A stretch of 64,000 nt of DNA from Kineothrix sp. IPX-CK (lineage in GTDB: Bacteria; Bacillota; Clostridia; Lachnospirales; Lachnospiraceae). A model generated the notes under the pieces. It saw nothing but the letters and a program-made list of their open reading frames with translations, had not been told where the DNA came from and ran no database searches. The position numbers were made by a program, and so were the translations under genes. The stretch is taken from contig NZ_CP146256.1 in NCBI RefSeq assembly GCF_039134705.1, positions 3,844,001 to 3,908,000 of the forward strand, in the 5' to 3' direction. Below, piece after piece: positions 1 through 7,663 of the stretch (its first letter is position 1; every line of letters begins with the position of its first letter).

Positions 1-11
1 CAAATAACTTC

Positions 12-1007
12 TTAATATTCATAATACTCCTTAAACCAATCCGTAAATTTCTTGATCCCCTCTTCCATAGAGGTATCCGGCTTAAAGCCGAAATCCTTCT
101 CCAACTGGGAGACATCCGCATACGTCCGGTATACATCTCCCAGCTGCATAGGCAGAAACTCCTTTTGAGCTTCCTTACCGAGGCATCTTTCCAGGGCTGA
201 AATAAAGTCCATCAGTTTCTCCGGCTTATTATTGCCTATATTGTAAATCTTATATAAGGCCCCCTGCTCATCCTCGCTCTGGGGGTTGCAGAGGATATTT
301 TCCACTCCCTCTACAATGTCGTCAATATAAGTGAAATCACGATACATATCGCCGTCGTTATAAATCTGTATGGGCTCGTCCTTCATGATTTTTAACGCGA
401 ACTTGTAGCACGCCATATCCGGCCTCCCGTAAGGGCCGTATACTGTGAAGAATCTAAGCCCGGTAACCGGAATCTTATACAGTTTGCTGTAAGAATATGC
501 CATCAATTCATTGGATTTCTTCGTGGCCGCATAAAGGCTCAACGGATGGTCCGCCTTATCTTCCGTACAAAAGGGGATCTTCTCATTTCCTCCGTATACG
601 GAACTGGAGGAAGCGAAGACAAGATGATCCACCGGATAATTACGGCAGGCCTCCAGTATGTGGAAAAATCCCACGATGTTAGACTGAATGTATACGTCCG
701 GATTGTCAATGCTGTATCTGACCCCTGCCTGTGCGGCTAGATTGACAACAATATCCGGCTTCTCCTTGTCGAATACGGAAAACAGCCCCTCCTTATCCGC
801 CAAATCGCACTTACAAAACATATAATGCTCATATTCTTCCAAAATAGCAAGGCGCGCTTCCTTTAACGAAACTTCATAGTAGTCGTTCATGTTGTCGAGA
901 CCAATGACCCTCGCACCTTTCTTAAGCAGACTTTCTGACAAATGAAAACCGATGAAGCCTGCGCCACCGGTAATCAAATAAATTTTATTCTCATCCAATC
1001 GTTTCAT
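12..1007 (-). CDS. UDP-glucuronate 4-epimerase (CapI/Gla type)
   Basis: This 331-residue protein is an extended short-chain dehydrogenase. The N-terminal Rossmann motif GGAGFIG is at residues 14-20, the SSSSVYGGN loop follows near 135, and the catalytic YxxxK is in YAATKK near 158. Family members of this length with a NDYY segment after the first strand interconvert UDP-glucuronate and UDP-galacturonate in the cytoplasm. That fits the UDP-glucose dehydrogenase encoded at 48110-49420, which would supply the substrate. The ATG is preceded by GGGAGAGG. It lies 38 bases downstream of the tandem WecG-type gene on the same strand, so the two probably form one transcript. Plain UDP-glucose 4-epimerase activity is an alternative. 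Confidence 0.85.
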   Translation of the reverse strand: MKRLDENKIYLITGGAGFIGFHLSESLLKKGARVIGLDNMNDYYEVSLKEARLAILEEYEHYMFCKCDLADKEGLFSVFDKEKPDIVVNLAAQAGVRYSIDNPDVYIQSNIVGFFHILEACRNYPVDHLVFASSSSVYGGNEKIPFCTEDKADHPLSLYAATKKSNELMAYSYSKLYKIPVTGLRFFTVYGPYGRPDMACYKFALKIMKDEPIQIYNDGDMYRDFTYIDDIVEGVENILCNPQSEDEQGALYKIYNIGNNKPEKLMDFISALERCLGKEAQKEFLPMQLGDVYRTYADVSQLEKDFGFKPDTSMEEGIKKFTDWFKEYYEY

Positions 1008-1045
1008 AGTTCCTCTCCCGCGATTCCTTTTGTCTGCCTAGTCGG

Positions 1046-2554
1046 TCAGCGCCCCGTAAGTATGAGCCATATAAACTGTATGTTGGAACGAACATATCTC
1101 TTCAATAAGCGTTTCGGGTCTTGAATCAGGCGGTACAACCATTCCAAATAGAATTCCTGAATCCATTTCGGCGCACGTTTCGCCGTTCCAGCATGAAAAT
1201 CGAACGCCGCACCTACCCCCAGCATAACCGCATCAACCTTTCCTTTGTGCTCATACATCCAGCGCTCCTGCTTGGGCGCTCCCAGTCCTACCCAAAGGAA
1301 ATCGGGCCTTGCCCTGCTTATTTCTTGCATAATTTCAGCATCCTCCTCCGGCGTCAGCTTTCGAAAGGGCGGCGAATATATGCCCACAATATTCAGTCTG
1401 GGATAACGCTCTTTAAGATTAGCTTCTAAAGAGCTGAGCGTCTCCTCTGTACTTCCATAAAAATAATGACGGTATCCTTTTTCCTCCGACAGCTTCAATA
1501 TCTCGGGCATTAAATCGGGACCTGCCACACGTTTGGCATCCTTATACCCCCGCAATCTGCAAATGAGGGACAACGGCTTACCGTCAGGAATCGCCAGCGC
1601 AGCCTCGTTCTGTATCCGGCAATAGGCTTCGTCGTTATATGCCATGACCGTAGTATGCACATTGGATACACACACATACTCTCCACGCAGGCGCTCCAGA
1701 TTCTTGGTCAGATAGCCGATTACAGACCGCATATTGGTCACCGCGATGTCCACACCCAATATGCTGCAGGTTTCCGGCTGGACCGCACTTACCTTGCTTC
1801 CACTGCCATATTTTCTGTATTTTAAGAATATGGGGAAGATTTCCACATCCTCCAATAAATAACGCTTATATAATCTTCTCGGCTCCTTTAATAGTCTGTA
1901 AAGCCATTCCAATCCCATATAACTGATCCATTTGGGGGCACGCTTTACCACTCCGGCCTCAAAGTCGATAGTGGCTCCTATATGCAGGGTGAGCGGCACC
2001 TTCAGCTGATCCTTGTAGCGGTGATAGAACTTCTCCTGCTTGGGCGTTCCCAAACCGATACAAAGGATATCCGGCTTCGCAGTGTTGATTTTCTTTATAA
2101 TATAAGCAATCTCCTCCACGTCGTTCTCAAACGCGTAGCTTGGAGAATAAACTCCGGCAATCTTAAGATTTTTATATTTTTTCATTAGATTGACGGCAGC
2201 TTTCTTGGCAACTCCTTCGGCAGCCCCTAACAGGAAAATCGAAAAGCCTTCCTTCGCCGCCATCCTGCATACCTCCGGAAAATAATCGGAGCCGGAAATC
2301 TTCTCCTTAATCGGTGCCCCCATCCATCTGGACATCCAAATAAGAGGCTTTCCGTCCGTCAACACCAAATCAGCCTTTTCATATATATCCCGGAACAGCC
2401 CGTCATGTTCTATTTTTACAATATGATCCACATTCGGCGTGACAACATAACTGTTCTTACCTTCAAGAATAAGCCTTTTAGCTTCTCTTACCGCCTCTTC
2501 CATCGTTAAGTTGTCAACATGTGTATTCAAAAACTTGATTCTCTTCGCACTCAT
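1046..2554 (-). CDS. Tandem WecG/TagA/CpsF-family glycosyltransferase (two complete domains)
   Basis: Two full copies of the WecG/TagA/CpsF (GT26) fold sit in one 502-residue chain, about residues 1-245 and 265-502. Each copy carries the family landmarks: a VTPNVDH- or VSNVHT-type strand, a DGKP loop (TDGKPLIW; PDGKPLSL), a GxGxPKQE segment (GLGTPKQEKF; GLGAPKQERW), and the terminal RAPKWI...LEWLYRL block. The family transfers ManNAc, ManNAcA or glucose onto lipid-linked intermediates in teichoic acid and capsule synthesis. I place the start at the ATG at 2554 because an AGAGG site lies 9 bases upstream; an upstream in-frame start would add 21 residues without such a site. The C-terminal halves RLLKEPRRLYKRY and RLIQDPKRLLKRY retain the basic membrane-binding tail. 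Confidence 0.88.
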   Translation of the reverse strand: MSAKRIKFLNTHVDNLTMEEAVREAKRLILEGKNSYVVTPNVDHIVKIEHDGLFRDIYEKADLVLTDGKPLIWMSRWMGAPIKEKISGSDYFPEVCRMAAKEGFSIFLLGAAEGVAKKAAVNLMKKYKNLKIAGVYSPSYAFENDVEEIAYIIKKINTAKPDILCIGLGTPKQEKFYHRYKDQLKVPLTLHIGATIDFEAGVVKRAPKWISYMGLEWLYRLLKEPRRLYKRYLLEDVEIFPIFLKYRKYGSGSKVSAVQPETCSILGVDIAVTNMRSVIGYLTKNLERLRGEYVCVSNVHTTVMAYNDEAYCRIQNEAALAIPDGKPLSLICRLRGYKDAKRVAGPDLMPEILKLSEEKGYRHYFYGSTEETLSSLEANLKERYPRLNIVGIYSPPFRKLTPEEDAEIMQEISRARPDFLWVGLGAPKQERWMYEHKGKVDAVMLGVGAAFDFHAGTAKRAPKWIQEFYLEWLYRLIQDPKRLLKRYVRSNIQFIWLILTGR

Positions 2555-2588
2555 AAAAAGAAACCTCTTTATAAAGTCATAATATAAT

Positions 2589-2617
2589 ACTTTACCATTA
2601 TTATATCTTTTTTTCAA
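2589..2617 (-). promoter_or_regulatory. Probable sigma-A promoter of the WecG-tandem/epimerase unit
   Basis: Reading the minus strand, TTGAAA (2617-2612) and TAAAGT (2594-2589) are separated by 17 bases, 35 bases upstream of the chosen ATG. It is divergent from the promoter at 2733-2761. Confidence 0.5.
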
Positions 2618-2732
2618 ATATTATTAAAAATATTAATTTGCTTACACGAAAATATTACTCTTTCATTTAATTTATGTCACTCTCTTTTTCTTCCTTTTTC
2701 GCGTAAATTCATGGATTTTCGTCTTGTTTCGG

Positions 2733-2761
2733 TTGACATAATGATTTTGGTATAATATAGT
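2733..2761 (+). promoter_or_regulatory. Sigma-A promoter of the autolysin gene
   Basis: TTGACA at 2733-2738 and TATAGT at 2756-2761 are exactly 17 bases apart. An overlapping TATAAT at 2751 is only 12 bases from the -35 and is less likely to be used. The start codon at 2819 follows AGGGAGA. Confidence 0.7.
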
Positions 2762-2818
2762 ATATTTATCAGAGTAGGCTATTTATATGAAATTACTAAA
2801 GCCGCAGGGAGAAAGAAA

Positions 2819-5800
2819 ATGAAATTCAAGCGAAAAAAACTTCAACATTCTGTTCTTATTATGACCTTGATTGCCCTATTGGGAAATTCATTGCCCGTTT
2901 ATGCAACAGAAGCTGCTGCTACAGATGCGCCTGCTGCCGGAACGCCGCCCCTTATCACTTCCTTTAAGGAGCTTTCTTCCGATGTTGCCAGCTTAAGCTT
3001 CGATGACAGACCTGAGCTGTCTGCCATAACCACCATGCTGCCTCAGAGCTTATCCGTCTATCTGGATTCCGCGGAAGCTTCTACAGATATTCCCGTCACG
3101 TGGACGAGCGGTTCTGATTATGATAATACCGACTACGAAACCTATGACTTCATCCCTTCCTGGGATCAGTCCTTATATTCTTTATCCCCTGCGCTGGATC
3201 CAACAAAGGATGTTCCACACATTTCCGTCAGTGTGAATGCGGTGAAGGCCACCGTTTATCTGTCGGATCTGGAAAATGCAAAGACCGAGTTAAATACGCT
3301 GGTTCAGGGCAAGGAAATCCTCGCTCTCGTCTACCTCAGCGACTCTTACGATATTAAGCAAAGCCCTTACAGCCGCTCTTCTACGGCCGTTACCGTTTAC
3401 AGCGGACAATCCGTATCTATTACCGGCGTGGGCGAAGACAGTCAGAAAAATATATGGTATCAGGTATCCCTGACTTACGGCGGCACCTCTTACAGCGGAT
3501 ATGTGGAACGGGGGAATCTGGCTTATTCCGATGAGGATTTGCTTTCCTGGGAGACGAAATATGTAACTACCCGCGCTTCAAAATTAAGATCCTTCAGCAT
3601 ACAGAGCGCTTCTGCCACTACGGTTTCCGAAGAAATCAGCAAGTTCCCTTCCTCTTATCAATCTGCCCTCACCGCACTGAAAGCGGCGCATCCGAACTGG
3701 ATATTCGTAAAGATGGACACCGGCTTGGATTGGAGCAGTGTGATTGCTGCAGAAAATACGAACACTAAGAGCTTGATTTCATCCACTGCAAATATCGCAT
3801 GGAAAAATGGAAGCTACGATAGCAGCTGGTCCTATCCAACCGATGGAATTCTCGCTTATTATATGGACCCGCGAAACTTCCTGACCGACAGCTACATATT
3901 CCAATTCGAATTATTGAGCTATAATGCGACCTACCATACCCAAACTGCCGTTCAAAGTATGCTGAACAGCTCCTTTATGTCTGGTGCCATACCTGATCAT
4001 GGGCAGTCTTATGCTCAGGTCTTTACTTCCATCGGACAAACCTTAAAGGTAAGCCCCTTCCATCTTGCCTCCAGAGTACTTCAGGAGCAGGGGACCAATG
4101 GCACATCCGCTTTAATATCCGGTACCTACTCCGGTTATGAGGGACTTTATAATTATTTTAATATTGGCGCCACCGGTAAAGGAAGCACAGAAGTCATTAC
4201 GAACGGATTGGCCAAAGCGAGATCCTATGGTTGGACAAGCCGTTATCTCTCCTTATCGGGCGGGTCCAATATTATATCCAAGAATTATATTCAGGTAGGA
4301 CAGGATACCTTGTACCTGCAAAAGTTCAATGTAACTACTACCCAGACATATAACCACCAATATATGCAGAATATCGCAGCACCTTCTTCCGAGTCTTCGA
4401 ACGTAAAAAAGGCCTACTCCAACGCAGGCTCCATAGATAATACTTTTGTATTCAAGATACCGGTATATGACAATATGCCAGGCTCAGCTTGCACAAAACC
4501 AACCGAGTTGAAGACAGTAACTTTGGATAAGACTTCTCTCACGATGGCTGTAGATACTACTTCCGGCTTGAACGCCTTTGTGGATAACATCAAAGTTGCC
4601 GCATCTACCGTTACCTTTGCCAGTGCGAATTCCTCCGTTGCTTCTGTAGATGCTAACGGTATAGTAACCGCACTGTATCCCGGCACAACGACGATTACGG
4701 CAACCGTATCGGGCGGTTCTACGGCTTCCTGCACAGTAACCGTACAAAAGGTTGATCCTGCTTATACGATACCTTCTCTGGGCAGCGTAACCTATAGCCC
4801 GACACAGACCTTAAACAATATCACGCTTCCATCCGGATGGTCATGGGATGCCCCCGCTACGGTACCTGTCGTTACAAACTCCGGTTACCCGGCTACCTTC
4901 ACTCCTACCGACACCGGAAAGTATAATACAATAAACAAGGTGCTGGCCCTGACAGTTGCAAAGGGTACTCCTGCTTATACCATTCCTGCCGGTCTGCAGA
5001 CCGTAGCAGACAATACACTGGCTTCTATCGCACTGCCCGGAGGCTTCACATGGGATGCGCCCGCTACCGTCCTTAAGGAGGGCACCGCTTCCTACAAGGC
5101 CTCCTATAATCCGGATACCGCTAACTATAACACAGTAAGCGGCATTGACATTCCGGTTATCGTAGGCGCAGTTCCCGTTACCAAGTGTACCACTCACACT
5201 TTCGGCGAATGGGAACATGTAACAGCGGCAACCTGCACTACATCAGGTACGGATTCCCGTTCCTGCCATGTATGCGGCTACAAGGAAACGAGGACGGTTC
5301 CTGCTACAGGACACCTTTATACCTCCGCCGTAACGAAGCAGCCTACGGAGACAGATACCGGCATCCGCACTTATACATGCAGCGTATGCGGCGATACCTA
5401 CACGGAAGTTATTGACAAACTGCCTTCCACCCACAAGCATAATTATACGGCCACGATAACAAAAGAAGCTACTTGTACAGTAAAGGGCGTAAAAACCTAC
5501 ACTTGCTCCTGCGGTGACACTTACACCGAGGATATTCCGGCCCTGGGTCATAGCTATACCTCCAAGATAACCAAGGAAGCTACCGCTACCGAAACCGGCA
5601 TCCGTACCTATACGTGTGTCCGGTGCGGTGACAGCTATACGGAAATCATCGCCAAGCTGCCGGAGGTACAGAATAATCCGGAAGGCTCCTCCTCCGGTTC
5701 TTCCACGGGAACCGGTTCCGAAAGCAATACTGTTACTTCACCTACAGACAGTAACTCTTCAGGGGACACTTCCTCCTCACAAGGCTCGTCGACCGGTTCC

Positions 5801-6823
5801 TCCGGCAAAACAACGACCTCCAAAGGAAACGGCTCCTCTTCAAAAACGGAAGAGACAAGCGCACGTGCAACTATCGATATGAAAAATAATACTGTTTTGT
5901 ATGAGGAATCTATTTCCTCCATCCGCGGTCAGGATGTGGATATAGTACTTAACATGGGGAACAGCATAAGTTGGACTATTAACGGCAGTAATATCGTAGC
6001 TGATGAAGCTAACGGCATCGACATGGGCGTCACGATAGGCACCGGAAACATCCCTTCGGGACTCTTAGATGCTGTGAAGGGGAATGATGAAAATAATACG
6101 GTCATCGAGCTGACTCTGTCTCATGACGGCACCTTTGACTTCGCACCCATACTTACCATCAACACAGCGAAGGATAACGCCGGACGGATAGCGAACCTGT
6201 TCTATTATAATCCGGATAGCAGCAAGCTGGAATTCGTGGATACGGTAGAGGTCACCCAGACAGGTGACATCTCTTTTACCTTCACCCATGCTTCCGATTA
6301 CGCTGTCATTATTAGCGACAGCTCTATGGCTGAACTGGCATCCATCGATGGTACGGTTGCAAGTGGAGATGACTCTGCAGATATTGAAGCGATAAGTACA
6401 AATGTGGAAAGCAGCCAAGATGCGGCAAGCGGCAAAATAAATCCAAGAATGGTTGCTGTTATTGTCGTAATCGTTCTGGTCTGTGCTGCGGCCGGAGTTA
6501 CTGCCTTCCTATTGTTCAGGAGAAAAGACGATGAAGATTTTGAAGACGAAGAGGACACTTCTGATACTTCCGGGAACGGGAACGCCACGCCGGATTCTTT
6601 AAAGATTGTTTCCATTCAGTCTGCATCTTCTGATAAGATATCTGATGAAGAGACATACGATGAAAACGGAGAAGATGCTTTCATCGACGACTATCGCGAA
6701 CCGGAAGTTAATACAAAAAAGACCGGTAAGGTTATATCAATAAAAAAATTAAAAGATCAGACGAAAAAAGATGATACAAAGCAGACAGGCTTTGACGATG
6801 ATGAGTTTGACGGGTTCGAATAA
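2819..6823 (+). CDS. Membrane-anchored endo-beta-N-acetylglucosaminidase with SH3, BIG2 and Cys-rich repeats
   Basis: This is a 1334-residue surface protein. Residues 1-31 form a signal peptide (KRKK, then a hydrophobic run to VYA). An Ig-like region and an SH3-like module (about 175-240) precede a glucosaminidase domain (about 275-500) with the family motif VLQEQG; Glu423 is the likely catalytic acid. A BIG2 domain follows (about 560-645), then two related 70-residue repeats (each with a SGWSWDAPAT- or GGFTWDAPAT-type core), and four repeats carrying CxxC pairs (about 789-948) such as CHVCG, CSVCG, CVRCG. A Ser/Gly/Thr linker, a globular domain, a transmembrane helix (about 1211-1233) and an approximately 100-residue acidic tail end the chain. 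It should cleave peptidoglycan glycan strands during growth or division. The cytoplasmic-type tail is unusual for an autolysin. Confidence 0.85.
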   Translation: MKFKRKKLQHSVLIMTLIALLGNSLPVYATEAAATDAPAAGTPPLITSFKELSSDVASLSFDDRPELSAITTMLPQSLSVYLDSAEASTDIPVTWTSGSDYDNTDYETYDFIPSWDQSLYSLSPALDPTKDVPHISVSVNAVKATVYLSDLENAKTELNTLVQGKEILALVYLSDSYDIKQSPYSRSSTAVTVYSGQSVSITGVGEDSQKNIWYQVSLTYGGTSYSGYVERGNLAYSDEDLLSWETKYVTTRASKLRSFSIQSASATTVSEEISKFPSSYQSALTALKAAHPNWIFVKMDTGLDWSSVIAAENTNTKSLISSTANIAWKNGSYDSSWSYPTDGILAYYMDPRNFLTDSYIFQFELLSYNATYHTQTAVQSMLNSSFMSGAIPDHGQSYAQVFTSIGQTLKVSPFHLASRVLQEQGTNGTSALISGTYSGYEGLYNYFNIGATGKGSTEVITNGLAKARSYGWTSRYLSLSGGSNIISKNYIQVGQDTLYLQKFNVTTTQTYNHQYMQNIAAPSSESSNVKKAYSNAGSIDNTFVFKIPVYDNMPGSACTKPTELKTVTLDKTSLTMAVDTTSGLNAFVDNIKVAASTVTFASANSSVASVDANGIVTALYPGTTTITATVSGGSTASCTVTVQKVDPAYTIPSLGSVTYSPTQTLNNITLPSGWSWDAPATVPVVTNSGYPATFTPTDTGKYNTINKVLALTVAKGTPAYTIPAGLQTVADNTLASIALPGGFTWDAPATVLKEGTASYKASYNPDTANYNTVSGIDIPVIVGAVPVTKCTTHTFGEWEHVTAATCTTSGTDSRSCHVCGYKETRTVPATGHLYTSAVTKQPTETDTGIRTYTCSVCGDTYTEVIDKLPSTHKHNYTATITKEATCTVKGVKTYTCSCGDTYTEDIPALGHSYTSKITKEATATETGIRTYTCVRCGDSYTEIIAKLPEVQNNPEGSSSGSSTGTGSESNTVTSPTDSNSSGDTSSSQGSSTGSSGKTTTSKGNGSSSKTEETSARATIDMKNNTVLYEESISSIRGQDVDIVLNMGNSISWTINGSNIVADEANGIDMGVTIGTGNIPSGLLDAVKGNDENNTVIELTLSHDGTFDFAPILTINTAKDNAGRIANLFYYNPDSSKLEFVDTVEVTQTGDISFTFTHASDYAVIISDSSMAELASIDGTVASGDDSADIEAISTNVESSQDAASGKINPRMVAVIVVIVLVCAAAGVTAFLLFRRKDDEDFEDEEDTSDTSGNGNATPDSLKIVSIQSASSDKISDEETYDENGEDAFIDDYREPEVNTKKTGKVISIKKLKDQTKKDDTKQTGFDDDEFDGFE

Positions 6824-6855
6824 TGAATAAGACATAAAATTGAGAAATGCCTAAA

Positions 6856-6900
6856 AGCTCCCTCGGCAGTGATGCCGGAGGGAGCTTCTGTTCGGCCTTC
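6856..6900 (+). terminator. Probable intrinsic terminator after the autolysin gene
   Basis: An inverted repeat (AGCTCCCTC-GGC with GCC-GGAGGGAGCT, one bulged base, six-base loop) starts 32 bases after the stop codon. The downstream tract is only moderately T-rich, so termination may be partial. Confidence 0.6.
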
Positions 6901-6944
6901 TTCAGATAATATAAAGCGCCAGTCACAGATCCATGCAATATTAT

Positions 6945-7000
6945 GCGATAAATTACACTTTACCAAAAAGGCACTGTCGTTTTATAATAATTCTTGTAAA
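6945..7000. repeat. 56-base direct repeat, copy 1
   Basis: This copy matches 7287-7342 at 48 of 56 positions by eye. On the minus strand it contains the last codons and stop of the nucleotidyltransferase remnant plus its downstream sequence. Copy 2 likewise ends in codons reading LQNLL-stop, against LQELL-stop here. The pair therefore looks like two diverged gene ends left by a tandem duplication. Confidence 0.7.
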
Positions 7001-7280
7001 TCTAATATCTTCAAGAACTTCTTGATATGTACTCCTTGTATCCCCAGCATTTTCATATCGTTCAATTCTTTTTCAATCTGCGACAAGAAACTGTTACATC
7101 TTCTTTTATTCGCTCTGCTATCCCTATTACAGTTTCTTTCTTATTACTGACCGCAAGGCGCAACACATCATTTTTATGTTTCTTGATATTTTGATTATCT
7201 ATGTTTTCCCCTTTTGTTTTATGTAGATTGCCATAACAAGGTGATAGGCACCCTTGAGCTTCAAGCATGGTTTTATACAA
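6982..7280 (-). pseudogene. C-terminal remnant of a nucleotidyl transferase AbiEii-like protein, frameshifted
   Basis: The minus strand encodes a fragment with the segment NQNIKKHKNDVLRLA, which I recall as typical of the C-terminal part of Firmicute AbiEii-like nucleotidyl transferases (abortive infection or toxin type). The frame then runs into a stop. A one-base shift around 7087-7100 restores a plausible continuation (NSFLSQIEKELNDMKMLG... to DLQELL, stop at 6984-6982). The N-terminal catalytic part is absent: just upstream lies the second direct repeat, not the rest of the gene. It is therefore non-functional. The family assignment rests on memory of the motif, so it is tentative. Confidence 0.45.
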
Positions 7281-7286
7281 TTTTAC

Positions 7287-7342
7287 GCGATGGATTACAC
7301 TTTACAACAAAGTCGCTGTCGTTTTATAATAAATTTTGTAAA
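7287..7342. repeat. 56-base direct repeat, copy 2
   Basis: This is the partner of 6945-7000. It directly abuts the 5' end of the remnant on the minus strand and itself ends an otherwise lost coding sequence (LQNLL-stop). Confidence 0.7.
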
Positions 7343-7350
7343 GGGGGGAA

Positions 7351-7396
7351 AGAAATAGTGATTTGAAACTTCAATTTCGGTCACTATTTCTTTTTT
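7351..7396 (+). terminator. Hairpin with T-tract
   Basis: A perfect 11-base inverted repeat (AGAAATAGTGA with TCACTATTTCT) surrounds a 19-base loop and is followed by a run of T. No plus-strand gene ends immediately before it, so its purpose is unclear; it may be part of the decayed unit. Confidence 0.45.
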
Positions 7397-7448
7397 ATTG
7401 GAAAAATAGCGGACGGCATCCTGCCATAAAATTAAAAGCAACAAATAG

Positions 7449-7476
7449 TTGCATTTGTATTCAGAAGTGCTATAAT
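7449..7476 (+). promoter_or_regulatory. Promoter of tRNA-Ala
   Basis: TTGCAT (7449-7454) and TATAAT (7471-7476) are 16 bases apart, 13 bases before the tRNA 5' end. Confidence 0.65.
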
Positions 7477-7489
7477 TATTTTCATGCAT

Positions 7490-7562
7490 GGGGATATAGC
7501 TCAGTTGGGAGAGCGATACGTTCGCAACGTATAGGCCACGAGTTCGAGTCTCGCTATCTCCA
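7490..7562 (+). tRNA. tRNA-Ala (anticodon CGC)
   Basis: This is a 73-base cloverleaf. The acceptor GGGGATA pairs with TATCTCC and includes the G3:U70 wobble that is the identity element for alanyl-tRNA synthetase. The D arm is standard, and a five-pair anticodon stem ATACG/CGTAT closes the loop TTCGCAA, so the anticodon is CGC and it reads GCG codons. The T loop is TTCGAGT; the outermost T-stem pair is an A-C mismatch. The 3' CCA is not encoded. Bacteria often manage without a CGC alanine tRNA because UGC can read GCG, so this is an extra decoder. Confidence 0.93.
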
Positions 7563-7608
7563 TTCTCATTTATCTGTGTTTTTGATTTTGGATTAATAGA
7601 GGATAGTA

Positions 7609-7640
7609 TCGCACTTGCGGTTTAGCAAGTGCGATTTTTA
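7609..7640 (+). terminator. Intrinsic terminator after tRNA-Ala
   Basis: A perfect 10-base stem (TCGCACTTGC with GCAAGTGCGA) with a six-base loop is followed by TTTTTA. It lies between the tRNA and the convergent manC-manA gene. Confidence 0.85.
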
Positions 7641-7663
7641 TATAAAGGCTTCCGATGAGGCTT

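Noticed and set aside
2751-2756. TATAAT as the -10 of the autolysin promoter
   Set aside because: It is only 12 bases from TTGACA. TATAGT at 2756-2761 gives the optimal 17-base spacing.
7295-7489. A 64-codon minus-strand frame overlapping a hairpin and the tRNA promoter
   Set aside because: There is no ribosome binding site or recognisable features; it crosses the direct repeat and the terminator-like hairpin.
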